From an uncultured Lachnospiraceae bacterium (GTDB lineage Bacteria; Bacillota; Clostridia; Lachnospirales; Lachnospiraceae), in NCBI GenBank assembly GCA_902779305.1, contig CACZBD010000011.1, positions 1 to 64,000 on the forward strand: a stretch of DNA of 64,000 nucleotides, written 5' to 3'. This document shows, piece by piece, positions 9,383-18,545 of this stretch. Position 1 is the first letter of the stretch; the number at the start of each line of letters is the position of its first letter. The notes beneath the pieces are model-generated. The model searched no databases. It was not told the DNA's origin and saw nothing but the letters and a program-made list of their open reading frames with translations. The position numbers were made by a program, and so were the translations under genes.

Positions 9383-9429
9383 TCCGTTGTAAAAATCACA
9401 CGATTTTAGTTTTAAGAGGAGGAAAAATA

Positions 9430-10149
9430 ATGAAAAACAGATTTATGAGTGCAATGATCGAAAGGCTTTCCGTGATCTTGATCCTGGCGGCATGCCTGGT
9501 GCTTAGCGCATGCGGCAATGGCGTTGACAGCAAGCATGTGGAAGCAGAACCGGCGGAACCGGCTGTAACGGCAGAGGAAAACGCCACGGAACAGGAAGAG
9601 GCCGAGGAAGAAAAGAACGCTGATACAGCGGAAAAATCACAAGATGAGAAGGAAGCGCAACCGGAAGAAAAGCCCTCGGATGACGAAAAGAAACCGTCGG
9701 GCTCGGGTTCATCTTATGAAGGAATTTATGATGAATACCAGAAAAAACTGGAAGATTATTATAATGAGGCAAAATCAGAACTTGAGAAGGAAGTTTCTGC
9801 CGGCAAGGACATGGATGAGCTTGCAACTTCCTGCTCGGAGAAAGTGGACAAACTTGCCTCGATCTGCACGGAAGGCGTGGACAAGATGGCTGACATCTGT
9901 CTTTCACTCGGCGGCTCCACCTCCGATTATATGAACTTTGCGACGAAGCTGGAATCTGCATACATGAACTTTGGAACGCAGCTCGAGAATGTCTATATAT
10001 CCGGTGCTGTGGGCAGTGCCGGCGCGGATCTTGGCGGCTACAACGAGGAACTGAACAACGCAATGGAACAATACAACGAAGAAATGAACAATGCATTGGA
10101 AGACTATAACAAGCAGATGGAGGATCTGCTGAAGGATTATGGGTTCTGA
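9430..10149 (+). CDS. coiled-coil lipoprotein
   Basis: 239 residues. Signal peptide with hydrophobic core VILILAACLVLS and lipobox LSAC. Residues 30-100 are a low-complexity Glu/Ala/Lys linker that probably spans the wall; the rest is helical with repeated short motifs (YMNFATKLESA/YMNFGTQLENV and YNEELNNAMEQ/YNEEMNNALED), indicating internal duplication. RBS AGAGGAGG is well placed. It lies just before a second lipoprotein gene (26-base gap). Function unknown; a surface coiled-coil scaffold is likely. Confidence 0.75.
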   Translation: MKNRFMSAMIERLSVILILAACLVLSACGNGVDSKHVEAEPAEPAVTAEENATEQEEAEEEKNADTAEKSQDEKEAQPEEKPSDDEKKPSGSGSSYEGIYDEYQKKLEDYYNEAKSELEKEVSAGKDMDELATSCSEKVDKLASICTEGVDKMADICLSLGGSTSDYMNFATKLESAYMNFGTQLENVYISGAVGSAGADLGGYNEELNNAMEQYNEEMNNALEDYNKQMEDLLKDYGF

Positions 10150-10175
10150 GAAGAAAACAGATGGAGGATACGAAC

Positions 10176-11318
10176 ATGAAAAGATGGATGAGCTGGCTTC
10201 TGGTATTGGTAATGATGCTCGGTACGTTTGGCACATTGACGGCGTGCGGAACAAAGACAACGGTCATTGATTATGCGGATGCGGAATCGTTTGAGGCTGC
10301 CCTGAATGCAGGTGAAAATCTGGAAGGGAAAGTTGTCCGCTTTGTTGCAGGGGAATTTCATCCGGATTCGGCTCTCGGATACAATGTATGGGCAGGGGAA
10401 CACTTAAACTTTGTATCAAGCAGAAATCCGGACATCAAAGAGGGCGATATCGTTACGGTACGTGCGCTAACGATCGAAAGCGCCATGGGATCATGGATCA
10501 TCAATTACGAAAAAGTCGATAATGCGGAGATCGGAGAAACTACCATTTCAAACCCTAAAGGATCGGATCTGAATGGGGCTGACATAAACGGAGGGGCGGA
10601 ATCGGCTTCTGACGGTGTGGCCGGGGCAGCAGGATCCTCGCAAACCGATTCGTTCGGATTGGAGTTTGATACGGATGAGTTGGGGCTTCCGGAAGCTGAT
10701 ACAGAGGATGTTCCGAAAGAAGAAGAAAAACCGCTTGAACTGAAAGACTTCGGGTGGTACTGTGACAAAGCTTATAATGGGATGGACACGGCTTATGTTG
10801 ATTTTGCCGGCCTGATCTACAATCCTAACGAAACACTTGTGGCAGAATTTCCTTCACTTACCATAACCGTTCGTAACGGGGATGGCTCGATTGTTGCTAC
10901 AGAGGATCAGGTGGGCAGCGTCATTATGCCGGGAGATACCGTAACGCTTTGCGGGATGTTTTCCATGGCGTCAAACGAACTTGCAGATTCGGAGATTACG
11001 TTTGACGTTGACTGCAGTGAGTTCAGTAATGGAACATCCATTTATAGTTCTGCAAAAACAACGGATTTTGAGATCACCAATGTATCGGAAAAAAAGGGTA
11101 GTGACAGATACATCACAGGAGAGATCATCAACCACTTTTCTGAAGAGGTCCGTTCCGTAAATCTTTCTCTGCTCTTAAGAAAAGAAGGGAAGATCGTGTA
11201 TATAGAGAACACATTCATAGATGGATTGAAGCCGGAGAAACCAAAGGCTTTTGAATTCCAAAGATACTCCGATTACCCGGATTATGACACGATCGATATC
11301 TCGGCTATGGTGTGGTAG
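10176..11318 (+). CDS. lipoprotein with OB-like and beta-sandwich domains
   Basis: About 380 residues from ATG 10176 (ATGGAGG at 10161-10167 is its ribosome site). Signal peptide ends in lipobox LTAC. Residues about 25-115 (AEDF-type start, LEGKVVRFVAG, EGDIVTVRALTI) resemble a bacterial OB-fold lipoprotein domain. A Gly/Ser/Ala/Asp linker follows, then a C-terminal beta-rich domain (DFAGLIYNPNETLVAEFPSL, TVTLCGMFSM) reminiscent of FxLYD or DUF5067-like domains in Gram-positive surface lipoproteins. It pairs with the upstream lipoprotein. Domain names are by resemblance. Confidence 0.7.
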   Translation: MKRWMSWLLVLVMMLGTFGTLTACGTKTTVIDYADAESFEAALNAGENLEGKVVRFVAGEFHPDSALGYNVWAGEHLNFVSSRNPDIKEGDIVTVRALTIESAMGSWIINYEKVDNAEIGETTISNPKGSDLNGADINGGAESASDGVAGAAGSSQTDSFGLEFDTDELGLPEADTEDVPKEEEKPLELKDFGWYCDKAYNGMDTAYVDFAGLIYNPNETLVAEFPSLTITVRNGDGSIVATEDQVGSVIMPGDTVTLCGMFSMASNELADSEITFDVDCSEFSNGTSIYSSAKTTDFEITNVSEKKGSDRYITGEIINHFSEEVRSVNLSLLLRKEGKIVYIENTFIDGLKPEKPKAFEFQRYSDYPDYDTIDISAMVW

Positions 11319-11457
11319 AGATATTTCAGTAAAAAGATCTGTAAAATCAGTATGTTTTTTTGAATTTACACCCCTTCGGTACAAAGGATCTATGGTAGAA
11401 TTATCAGTATAGGGGATTTCCTCAGATTTATAAACTGATTCCGGTGGAGGTGTCATA

Positions 11458-11967
11458 ATGCCGAAGGTATCTTCAAAAGAGAACAAAAATGCATATTTTC
11501 AGAAAAGAGAAGACCTGAAACTGACCAGAGATCAGGCTGCAGAACTTCTTGAATCCATTCCGCCGGAGAGGATCGAAAAGATCGAAAATGAGCGTGTCGA
11601 GCCGCATCCGGAAGAGATTCTTATCATGGCAGAGAAGTATAAGGCGCCGGAACTGTGCAATTATTATTGTTCCAATCAGTGTCCGATCGGCCGGCGCTAT
11701 GTACCCGAGATCAAGATCAGGGATTTATCGCAGATCGTTCTGAAGATGATAGACTCCCTGAATGAAGTGCAGGATCAGCAAAGACGTTTGATCAACATCA
11801 CCGCGGATGGCGTGATAGATGATTCTGAAATAGATGATTTTATCAGGATCCAGGACAAACTGGAAGAGATCAGCATCACTACGGAAGCGCTGCAACTGTG
11901 GTCGGAACAGATGATCGCCGACGGGGCGATCAATAAGGAAAAATACGAGGCGAAACGGAACAGATGA
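11458..11967 (+). CDS. XRE-like HTH regulator
   Basis: 169 residues. DLKLTRDQAAELLESIPPERIEKIENERVEPHPEEIL at residues 20-55 is a Cro/CI-type helix-turn-helix; a Cys pair pattern CNYYCSNQCPIG follows and may bind metal. The C-terminal half is a long helix. GGTGGAGGTG lies just before the ATG. Proteins of this layout occur in many Clostridia, but the targets are unknown. It stands alone with 140-180 base intergenic spaces on both sides. Confidence 0.75.
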   Translation: MPKVSSKENKNAYFQKREDLKLTRDQAAELLESIPPERIEKIENERVEPHPEEILIMAEKYKAPELCNYYCSNQCPIGRRYVPEIKIRDLSQIVLKMIDSLNEVQDQQRRLINITADGVIDDSEIDDFIRIQDKLEEISITTEALQLWSEQMIADGAINKEKYEAKRNR

Positions 11968-12151
11968 CCTATTATTTTTCCGTTTTCGATGAAATAAGCA
12001 TGATATTTCACTGATTCTGTTATGTTTTTTTGGACGCCTGAGAAATATGATTTAGTTGTAGTAAAGAATTCTATTTTCAAACGAAGTATTTGGATGGAAA
12101 TACTGATTCAGTAAAGGTGCTTCGGGCGACAGGAAAACAGGAGGTATAGAG

Positions 12152-12370
12152 ATGTTGACGATCATTATCTGCATTATTCTTTTGGTAGCAATGTTCAAAT
12201 TAACGGGATTCTTTCTGAAGATCTGTGGAAAGCTGATCGGGGCTATTTTCAGTGTGATCGGGTATATGATCATTGCTGCGATCGCAGGAGTCGGAATCGC
12301 AGTTATCGCAATCCCGGTCGTCCTGATCATCGGCGCATGCGTCATTGGGATTTCGGCAGCGGTGGCGTGA
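12152..12370 (+). CDS. small two-helix membrane protein
   Basis: Seventy-two residues, nearly all hydrophobic: helix one about residues 2-20 (LTIIICIILLVAMFKL) and helix two about 28-68, very rich in Ile, Val, Gly and Ala. AGGAGG lies 8 bases upstream. It resembles small phage-shock or stress-type membrane proteins in character only. Family not recognised. Confidence 0.65.
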   Translation: MLTIIICIILLVAMFKLTGFFLKICGKLIGAIFSVIGYMIIAAIAGVGIAVIAIPVVLIIGACVIGISAAVA

Positions 12371-12580
12371 GATTAAAAATAATAGATAATATGGGCATAT
12401 AACTCTTCTCGTGCAAAGTGATGTATGCTAAACTGTAATCATGAATGAAAATTCGATTAATCAGCGAAAATAGTATATCAGGAAACGATAAGTTTTCCAT
12501 AGTAACAAGTGCTTTTTTTTTTGCGTAAAACTTGACGCTACGTTGATATGGTTTTTTAGCTATTATTTGGAGAATAGCGT

Positions 12581-13285
12581 ATGAGTAATGGAAGCGATTT
12601 TCATGACGAATTACAGAATTTGAAAGAAGACTTACAAGATGAGTTTTCCAACATCAAAGATGAGTTCATTGATGTGGGTATGGAAATGACCGATAGTTTT
12701 TTGCCGGTATTCGGAATTAAAACAGGATCTCGTGTACAGAGGACAAAAAGACGAAGAAAAACTGTTCCGGATGTGGATTTCGATAGTAAATCAGTACTTG
12801 TAAAGTTCGATTGCCCATCCTGTGGCGCGAATTTACAGAACATTAATGCTCTTAATCCAGGAAAATGTGAATATTGTGGTGAGCAGATAATCCTCGATAG
12901 TAATAGTCGGATGCAAGCGGAAATAAAACTTAAGGAATTAGAAAATGAGCGTTATATGTTCGACAAACGACAGGAGCGCCGAAAAGAAGGTATTCAGCAA
13001 GCACGGAAGCATGTTCTGCGGACAGCACCTTTGTTTCTGCTTATGGCGTTGATTCCCCTTTCTATTCTTGGCATAGGCAGTTATATGGATAGAAAGGATA
13101 TCAACAGGCTTCATGAGATAGAAGCACAGGTGGAGGAATATTATATGGCCGGGGATTATGAGGCAGCACTTCTTAAAGCAAATCAACTAGTCTATGATGG
13201 CTCTTGGAGTGATGGTAAAGTATGGGATGAGAAGCGTGAGAACCTCATAAAAATAATAGAAAAAGCAATGAAAAATAATGAATAA
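12581..13285 (+). CDS. zinc-ribbon membrane-anchored protein
   Basis: 234 residues. Residues 70-105 contain a zinc ribbon CPSCGANL...CEYCGEQI. A basic coiled coil follows, then one transmembrane segment at about residues 147-168 (LFLLMALIPLSILGIGSY), and a C-terminal helical hairpin that looks TPR-like (EYYMAGDYEAALLKANQLV). The ribbon is therefore probably cytoplasmic and the tail outside, or the reverse if the anchor is flipped. It starts the five-gene set that runs to 18458 with short gaps. A ribbon plus TM layout is seen in bacterial stress and envelope-sensing proteins; function unknown. Confidence 0.7.
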   Translation: MSNGSDFHDELQNLKEDLQDEFSNIKDEFIDVGMEMTDSFLPVFGIKTGSRVQRTKRRRKTVPDVDFDSKSVLVKFDCPSCGANLQNINALNPGKCEYCGEQIILDSNSRMQAEIKLKELENERYMFDKRQERRKEGIQQARKHVLRTAPLFLLMALIPLSILGIGSYMDRKDINRLHEIEAQVEEYYMAGDYEAALLKANQLVYDGSWSDGKVWDEKRENLIKIIEKAMKNNE

Positions 13286-13306
13286 TAGAGTGTATAGGAG
13301 AATGAC

Positions 13307-14935
13307 ATGCTGAAGTTTCTGGTTGATAATCCATTATTTGTAGTGTTGATCTGCCTTGGTCTGGGATATTTGTTTGGAAAGATAAATCTCGGCTTCTTCC
13401 CAAATAATGCGACATTGGGGACACTTTACGCAGCGATCATAATGAATATTATTATAAGCAGTAATGGAGGAGCTTTTCATGCGGATCACGTCCGAATTAT
13501 GAAAACTTTTTTCTTTGCGCTGTTTACATTTGTTCTCGGTTATGACGCCGGTCCGGTATTCAGAAATGCCATACGGACATCAGGTGTCAAGTCGAGTATT
13601 AAACTCGTAGGATTATCTTTGTTTTATTGTGCAACTGTTCTTGGTTGCGCCTTTATGATAACGAAGTTGTTCTCATTTTCGACGGGGCGTGTGAGCGGAT
13701 TTCTTGCTGGATCGCAGACGCAGTCTACTATTCTTAACGATGGAAGTGATGTGGTCTCATATGCTCTTTGTTACATTCTTGCGACACTCGGGATGATTGT
13801 ATTTGTACAGAAGATCGCACCTACAATCATAAAAACTGATCTTATTTCTGCAGTTAAAGAGAAAATCGGCAATGCTAATAAGATCAGCACCGAAAGTTCA
13901 GCGATTATTCTTCCTGTACAAATGAGAGCCTATACTGTTTTGAGCAATTCCATCTATGCCGGTAAAACGATAGATGAGATAGAGTTTGATTACGAAGGCC
14001 GTTTACAGATCGCAAGCCTGTACAGAAACGGAAAGGAACTTGAAATCAATCAAAGTCAGAAGGTTAATGCTAATGATGTGGTTGTAGTCGTTGGAAAGAT
14101 AACAGAGATTGACGCATTTGATGATAATGGACTAACTGAAACTACGGACGAAAAATATTTGTCTTTTGAGATGAGCACTGTTGAGATTGTCGTGTCTGAA
14201 AACGAAGTTAGCAACATAGTTTATAAGCTATCTGATAAAGGGATTCTTGTTAACAAGATCAAACATAAAGGTAAGTCTATACCGATTTCAGAGGGCTCAG
14301 GTGCCGTAAAAGGTGATGTTATTTCTGTAACCGGTCGCACTAAAATTATTAAGAAATGTATCGACCAGATAGGGTATATCAAAGAAGAGGGCGATATATC
14401 AGATATTCCTCTCTTGTTATTATCTATAGCTTTAGCTATACCGATAGGACTAATTAAGTTTCCCGGAACATCACTTACGCTTGGCACAAGTTGTTGTGCA
14501 CTCATAATCGGGATGATTGTTGGATGTTGGTATGACTCAAAACCAAAGTTTGGATATATAGCAACCGGAGCGAAGTGGATGCTTAAAAGTGTTGGACTAA
14601 ACCTTTTTATAGCTGCAACTGCTCTTGAACGACCGTTGCTTCCGAGTGAAATTTTTACTGTGCAGAATATATACGTAGTTCTAGCGGGTCTTATGTCGAT
14701 AATCATACCGGCAGTACTTGCTCTGCTATTTGGCAAATTTGTTCTAAAACTCACAGCAGCAGATCTTCTTGGCGGTTTGTGTGGCTGCGCTACATCAACA
14801 CCTGCTCTTAACTCACTGTCAGAAGCAACCGGAAGTAACATATTTACAGTTGGATATGCACCGTCATATGTTACCAGCAACATCTGTCTGACGCTCGTCG
14901 GATCAATCCTGATGGCTATAATGGGTTCTATGTAG
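13307..14935 (+). CDS. AspT/YidE-type permease with two RCK_C domains
   Basis: 542 residues. N-terminal membrane half (residues 1-175; LFVVLICLGLGYLFGKI, FALFTFVLGYDAGP, SGFLAGSQTQSTILND) and a C-terminal membrane half (about 365-540; GGLCGCATSTPALN) match the aspartate-alanine antiporter duplication seen in AspT, YidE and YbjL. Between them lie two RCK_C/TrkA-C regulatory domains (residues about 200-350; KTIDEIEF, ANDVVVVVG, KGDVISVTGRT). The family exchanges small acids across the membrane. It is the second gene of the 12.6-18.5 kb set. The substrate here is unknown; linkage to genes of unknown function rather than amino-acid metabolism is unusual. Confidence 0.85.
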   Translation: MLKFLVDNPLFVVLICLGLGYLFGKINLGFFPNNATLGTLYAAIIMNIIISSNGGAFHADHVRIMKTFFFALFTFVLGYDAGPVFRNAIRTSGVKSSIKLVGLSLFYCATVLGCAFMITKLFSFSTGRVSGFLAGSQTQSTILNDGSDVVSYALCYILATLGMIVFVQKIAPTIIKTDLISAVKEKIGNANKISTESSAIILPVQMRAYTVLSNSIYAGKTIDEIEFDYEGRLQIASLYRNGKELEINQSQKVNANDVVVVVGKITEIDAFDDNGLTETTDEKYLSFEMSTVEIVVSENEVSNIVYKLSDKGILVNKIKHKGKSIPISEGSGAVKGDVISVTGRTKIIKKCIDQIGYIKEEGDISDIPLLLLSIALAIPIGLIKFPGTSLTLGTSCCALIIGMIVGCWYDSKPKFGYIATGAKWMLKSVGLNLFIAATALERPLLPSEIFTVQNIYVVLAGLMSIIIPAVLALLFGKFVLKLTAADLLGGLCGCATSTPALNSLSEATGSNIFTVGYAPSYVTSNICLTLVGSILMAIMGSM

Positions 14936-14971
14936 GCTATTTTGTTCCATTTAACCTATAGAATATAATTT

Positions 14972-16600
14972 ATGGATACGGCAAAAGGAAATGACAACAA
15001 TAAATTAACTAAAATCGACCGTCTGGTTGCAGTGGCCAGCGGTGCCTTTTGTGCAACTTTTGATGCAATCTGGACGGAAGACATCTCTCTTTTTGATGCA
15101 TATAACATCGGATCTGATGAGGTGGAAAATATAGTAAATAAAATCGCCGAATCGAAGATCACGAGAGGAAAATCTCTTAAGGGTAAGAGCCTCGACGAAA
15201 CAATTGGAAATTTGGAACGAGAGTATCCGATGTTAGGCGACGAACTGACCAATGATTTTGGTGGAGGTACACAACATCATTTAAGAGATTTTTCGCATCA
15301 TCCCACACCTCTTGGTTTGATGTTTTCGATTCTGATGCAATTTACCGGAAAAGGGTATGGAACTGATACGACCGGAAGATTTGTGTCATATAAGTTGCCC
15401 AGTTGGAAAAAACCATCATTTGTACAGGGGATTTATCTTGGCACGGTTGAATGGCTGTTTCATATGATCAGTGATATTGCAGGTTCCAGTGGATCTGTCG
15501 CCAAAGGGAAACCCGGCACCGGATTACCGGGACCAATGCTTTCTGCGGTGAAGATGCTTTCTTCAGTACCTGGAGTTAGAAACATCGCCGGTAAAACCAC
15601 GGAAAGAAGAGGGGGCGGTCCTGTAGCGGTCTATGATTTTTCTCAGACATGCTCAAAGTTGTTTAACGGGACATTATTAGCGGATGTCGAAGGCCATGGT
15701 ATTCCATTTGATTTCAGGACCGAACTTGGTATTGTTTCAGAATCAATTGCAAACAAGCAGTATATTCCGGTTATTATGAATGAACTGGTTGTATCGGCTT
15801 TTTATTCCGTGTCCAGATTTATTGATGAAATCGATAAATGCAGTGTTAATAATCTTTCTGACCTTTCCAATATTGATGTAAGACGATGCCTTCCTTGGAG
15901 CAACGCTCCGCTTAGGCATATGCGGATGATTTCATCGGTTACCTTTTCCACAATAGATATTACAACTGCAGGTGTTAAGGCGGCAATAAAGAATAAAGGT
16001 GATAAAAAGGGATTTGCGCTTGACTTGCTACAGGACGTAAATTATTGGGGGTTGGGAGACTTTTTTCTCGCGACGAATTCAGAAGCGGTCGCTGCTGTGT
16101 CAAAAGCATATCGTTATTTTTCGGATATTGTTAATAAAAAGAAAGACGAAATTCTAGCATCTATTCCAAATGGTGAGGAATGGTTGTATACGATAAAAAT
16201 GGCGGGATCAACATATGGTACGGTAGCTGGAATCGGAACCCCGATTGGGTTCGTCTCTGCTGCAATAGGTGTATATACGGAATTGGAAAAAAGCTTTAAG
16301 GAATATGCTGCCGCCAAGAAAATGCGTGTTGAAACCGAGCAGATTTGTGCTGCTAGGATTAAGGAATTGAAAGAGAATCAGGAAATCATTGATCGCGCAG
16401 TATCGGATTATTTTGTCGAATACTATGAACTCTTTGATTTAGCATTCAAAAAAATGGACCATGCAATTGTGACTAATGATTCTGACGAGTTCATTGAGGG
16501 AAATACCATGATCCAGAAAAAGCTTGGCTATGATACACAGTTTGAGAATCAGGAGGAATTTGATGGATTGATGGATATGGATGACTCATTCAAATTATAG
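14972..16600 (+). CDS. 542-residue protein of unknown function
   Basis: No family recognised. It opens with a short polar stretch, then motifs such as DFGGGTQHHLRDFSHHPTPLG near residue 88-108 (His-rich), a Gly/Pro segment (GSSGSVAKGKPGTGLPGP), and a hydrophobic Gly-rich stretch at about 410-430 (TYGTVAGIGTPIGFVSAAIG) that could be a membrane hairpin, followed by a long helix. The start lacks a good ribosome site. It is 36 bases after the permease gene and 14 bases before the TerB-like gene. The His-rich and Gly-hairpin features together suggest a membrane-associated component of the same system. Confidence 0.65.
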   Translation: MDTAKGNDNNKLTKIDRLVAVASGAFCATFDAIWTEDISLFDAYNIGSDEVENIVNKIAESKITRGKSLKGKSLDETIGNLEREYPMLGDELTNDFGGGTQHHLRDFSHHPTPLGLMFSILMQFTGKGYGTDTTGRFVSYKLPSWKKPSFVQGIYLGTVEWLFHMISDIAGSSGSVAKGKPGTGLPGPMLSAVKMLSSVPGVRNIAGKTTERRGGGPVAVYDFSQTCSKLFNGTLLADVEGHGIPFDFRTELGIVSESIANKQYIPVIMNELVVSAFYSVSRFIDEIDKCSVNNLSDLSNIDVRRCLPWSNAPLRHMRMISSVTFSTIDITTAGVKAAIKNKGDKKGFALDLLQDVNYWGLGDFFLATNSEAVAAVSKAYRYFSDIVNKKKDEILASIPNGEEWLYTIKMAGSTYGTVAGIGTPIGFVSAAIGVYTELEKSFKEYAAAKKMRVETEQICAARIKELKENQEIIDRAVSDYFVEYYELFDLAFKKMDHAIVTNDSDEFIEGNTMIQKKLGYDTQFENQEEFDGLMDMDDSFKL

Positions 16601-16614
16601 GAGTGGTATGGCAT

Positions 16615-17472
16615 ATGGTTAAAAAAATCAGCAAAAAAGGAGCGTTAAAGGCTTTCTATTATCTGATGGCGATTGATGGCGATGTCTCTAAGTCTGAAGT
16701 GGAAAAGTTCAATGAATTAGGATTGGCGTTTGATGCTGATGGATTCGAAGAGTTTAAGAATTCGATAATAAGTGAATGCCAGGGGCGTATAGATGCCGCT
16801 GATTTAGAAGATGAAATCTACGATATCATCCTTGAGGGCATGGATCAGGCATTGTCTGAATCGGCGGGAGAGGATGAAGATGGTGTATCATCTAGACTTC
16901 TTATGTGGGATTTGATCTCTGTTGCTTATTCGGATGAGATTTTTTCCGATGCTGAAAAGAGATTGATAATGCATGTTTCTAGAAAACTTGGCATTGAAAA
17001 AGATGTATTCATGGAGATGGAGCATCTAATGAAGACGGCAGATGCCATCATGAAGGAATTAGATGAATTGGAGAAATCCAGTCTTCCTTACTCTGAAATA
17101 CGACCTATCGTTGACGAGATTGAGAAAAGAAAAGTAGTAATCACAAAGGCTGCTGAGAACTTGATAGAAGACGAGTTCTTTCTTGATCACGACAACGAGG
17201 AAGAAATAGAAAAAAAGACAAACTTATTCTCAGAAGCAGGACAGATGATTTCAGATAAGGCTGCTCCTGTTGCTCAACAGGCAAACGAATACACGCAAAA
17301 GACAAAGGAATTTCTTGGAGAGAAAACAACGGATCTGAAAAAGGGGTTTATGAAAGGAACTTACAAAATCTTTAAAGGGGTATCTGATTTGACCTCAAAA
17401 GCGGTCAGTGCCACAGGAGCTGATCAAGGAAGCGAAACAGTCGACAATACAGACAATAAAGAGGATGATTGA
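16615..17472 (+). CDS. TerB-like acidic protein with amphipathic tail
   Basis: About 285 residues from ATG 16615; an in-frame GTG 16603 sits on the TAGGAG ribosome site. Residues 10-155 show the TerB-like pattern, an all-helical acidic domain with paired ADGDVSxxE-like motifs (AIDGDVSKSEVEKF and SDEIFSDAEKRLIMH). TerB domains bind metals and accompany envelope-stress and phage-resistance systems. The C-terminal 80 residues (SEAGQMISDKAAPVAQQANE...FLGEKTTDLKKGFMKG) form an amphipathic helix typical of membrane association. It sits between the 542-residue unknown and the Gly-rich membrane protein. Confidence 0.7.
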   Translation: MVKKISKKGALKAFYYLMAIDGDVSKSEVEKFNELGLAFDADGFEEFKNSIISECQGRIDAADLEDEIYDIILEGMDQALSESAGEDEDGVSSRLLMWDLISVAYSDEIFSDAEKRLIMHVSRKLGIEKDVFMEMEHLMKTADAIMKELDELEKSSLPYSEIRPIVDEIEKRKVVITKAAENLIEDEFFLDHDNEEEIEKKTNLFSEAGQMISDKAAPVAQQANEYTQKTKEFLGEKTTDLKKGFMKGTYKIFKGVSDLTSKAVSATGADQGSETVDNTDNKEDD

Positions 17473-17474
17473 TT

Positions 17475-18458
17475 ATGCCAATACCATTAATATTTATAGG
17501 AATCGCTGCCGTTACAGGAACCACTGGTCTAGGGCTTACCGCAAAAGCCGGAGTGAATCAGCATCGGGCAAAAGAAATGAATAAAGATTCTAATGCCAAA
17601 ATTGATGAAGCAGCTTTTCGCCTAGAAGAGCTGCGCAAACAGTGTGGTGAATCTCTTATGAATCTTGGCGAGGAAAAAGTGTTTGTTCTAAACCATAGCA
17701 TCAAAAGATTTATAGATTCTTTTCAAAAACTCAAAAATGTTGACTTCCAGGAAAGCGAAGGTCTTTCAGAACTTGAAAGAATGCATATCGATCAGAAGGA
17801 TTTTGAAGAACTGGCACGGGGGAGTAGTTTTTCACTTTCACTTGCTCAAGGAGGGATGTCCGGCGCCGCTGGGGGAGCTGTAACGGCTTTTGGTGCATAC
17901 AGTCTGGCTTCAACATTTGCTACTGCTTCCACGGGAACAGCAATTTCTTCTTTAAGTGGTGCAGCTGCATCAAACGCAACGCTAGCATTTTTCGGAGGCG
18001 GATCGCTTGCGAGTGGCGGTCTAGGGGTTGCGGGTGGATCCGCAGTTATGGGCGGACTTGTTGCGGGTCCGGCACTTCTTGTCATGGGGATGATCACAAA
18101 TAATAAGGCAGGCAAGAGCCTGGAAGAAGCATACGCAAATGCTGCCAAGGCAGAAGAAATCTGCCAAGAGTTCTATTCCGGTATTGCACAATGTATAGCA
18201 ATCAGACGAAGATCATATATGTTTTATAGCCTGCTTGCACGTTTAGATTCTTATCTGCTTCCTCTAAATAGGAGAATGGAAGAAATCATTGAAACTGAAG
18301 GGGTTGATTATTCTCTGTTTAACGCATATAGTAAGAAAACTATTGCGTCGGCTGCTTCCATGGCAGGAACCGTCAAAGCGGTTTTGGACACGCCTATCTT
18401 GAGTGAGAGCGGAGAGTTGACCGAAGAGGCGGATGCTTTATGGAAAGAAATTGAATAA
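17475..18458 (+). CDS. glycine-rich (Gly-zipper) membrane protein
   Basis: About 327 residues. The N terminus has a hydrophobic segment (PLIFIGIAAVTGTTGLGLTA), then a coiled coil, then a 90-residue Gly/Ala/Ser-rich hydrophobic zone (about residues 118-205) typical of oligomerising glycine-zipper membrane insertions, then a helical C-terminal domain. A TTG at 17469 is in frame, but ATG 17475 has the AGAGGA site at correct spacing. The layout resembles pore-like or scaffold proteins; by itself this does not prove pore formation. Last gene of the operon, followed by a strong hairpin. Confidence 0.7.
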   Translation: MPIPLIFIGIAAVTGTTGLGLTAKAGVNQHRAKEMNKDSNAKIDEAAFRLEELRKQCGESLMNLGEEKVFVLNHSIKRFIDSFQKLKNVDFQESEGLSELERMHIDQKDFEELARGSSFSLSLAQGGMSGAAGGAVTAFGAYSLASTFATASTGTAISSLSGAAASNATLAFFGGGSLASGGLGVAGGSAVMGGLVAGPALLVMGMITNNKAGKSLEEAYANAAKAEEICQEFYSGIAQCIAIRRRSYMFYSLLARLDSYLLPLNRRMEEIIETEGVDYSLFNAYSKKTIASAASMAGTVKAVLDTPILSESGELTEEADALWKEIE

Positions 18459-18483
18459 ACTAAAGTTGTATTGACAGCTAAAC

Positions 18484-18528
18484 AAAACCTGACTAAAATG
18501 GAGTCGAACTCCAAATTAGTCAGGTTTT
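18484..18528 (+). terminator. long perfect hairpin closing the 12.6-18.5 kb operon
   Basis: AAAACCTGACTAA (18484-18496) pairs with TTAGTCAGGTTTT (18516-18528), and an inner stem GGAGT/ACTCC continues it. The T-run is short (TTTTG), so termination is likely but the structure could also be regulatory for the ATPase gene that starts 18 bases later. Confidence 0.75.
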
Positions 18529-18545
18529 GCGTTTATGGAGGTATC

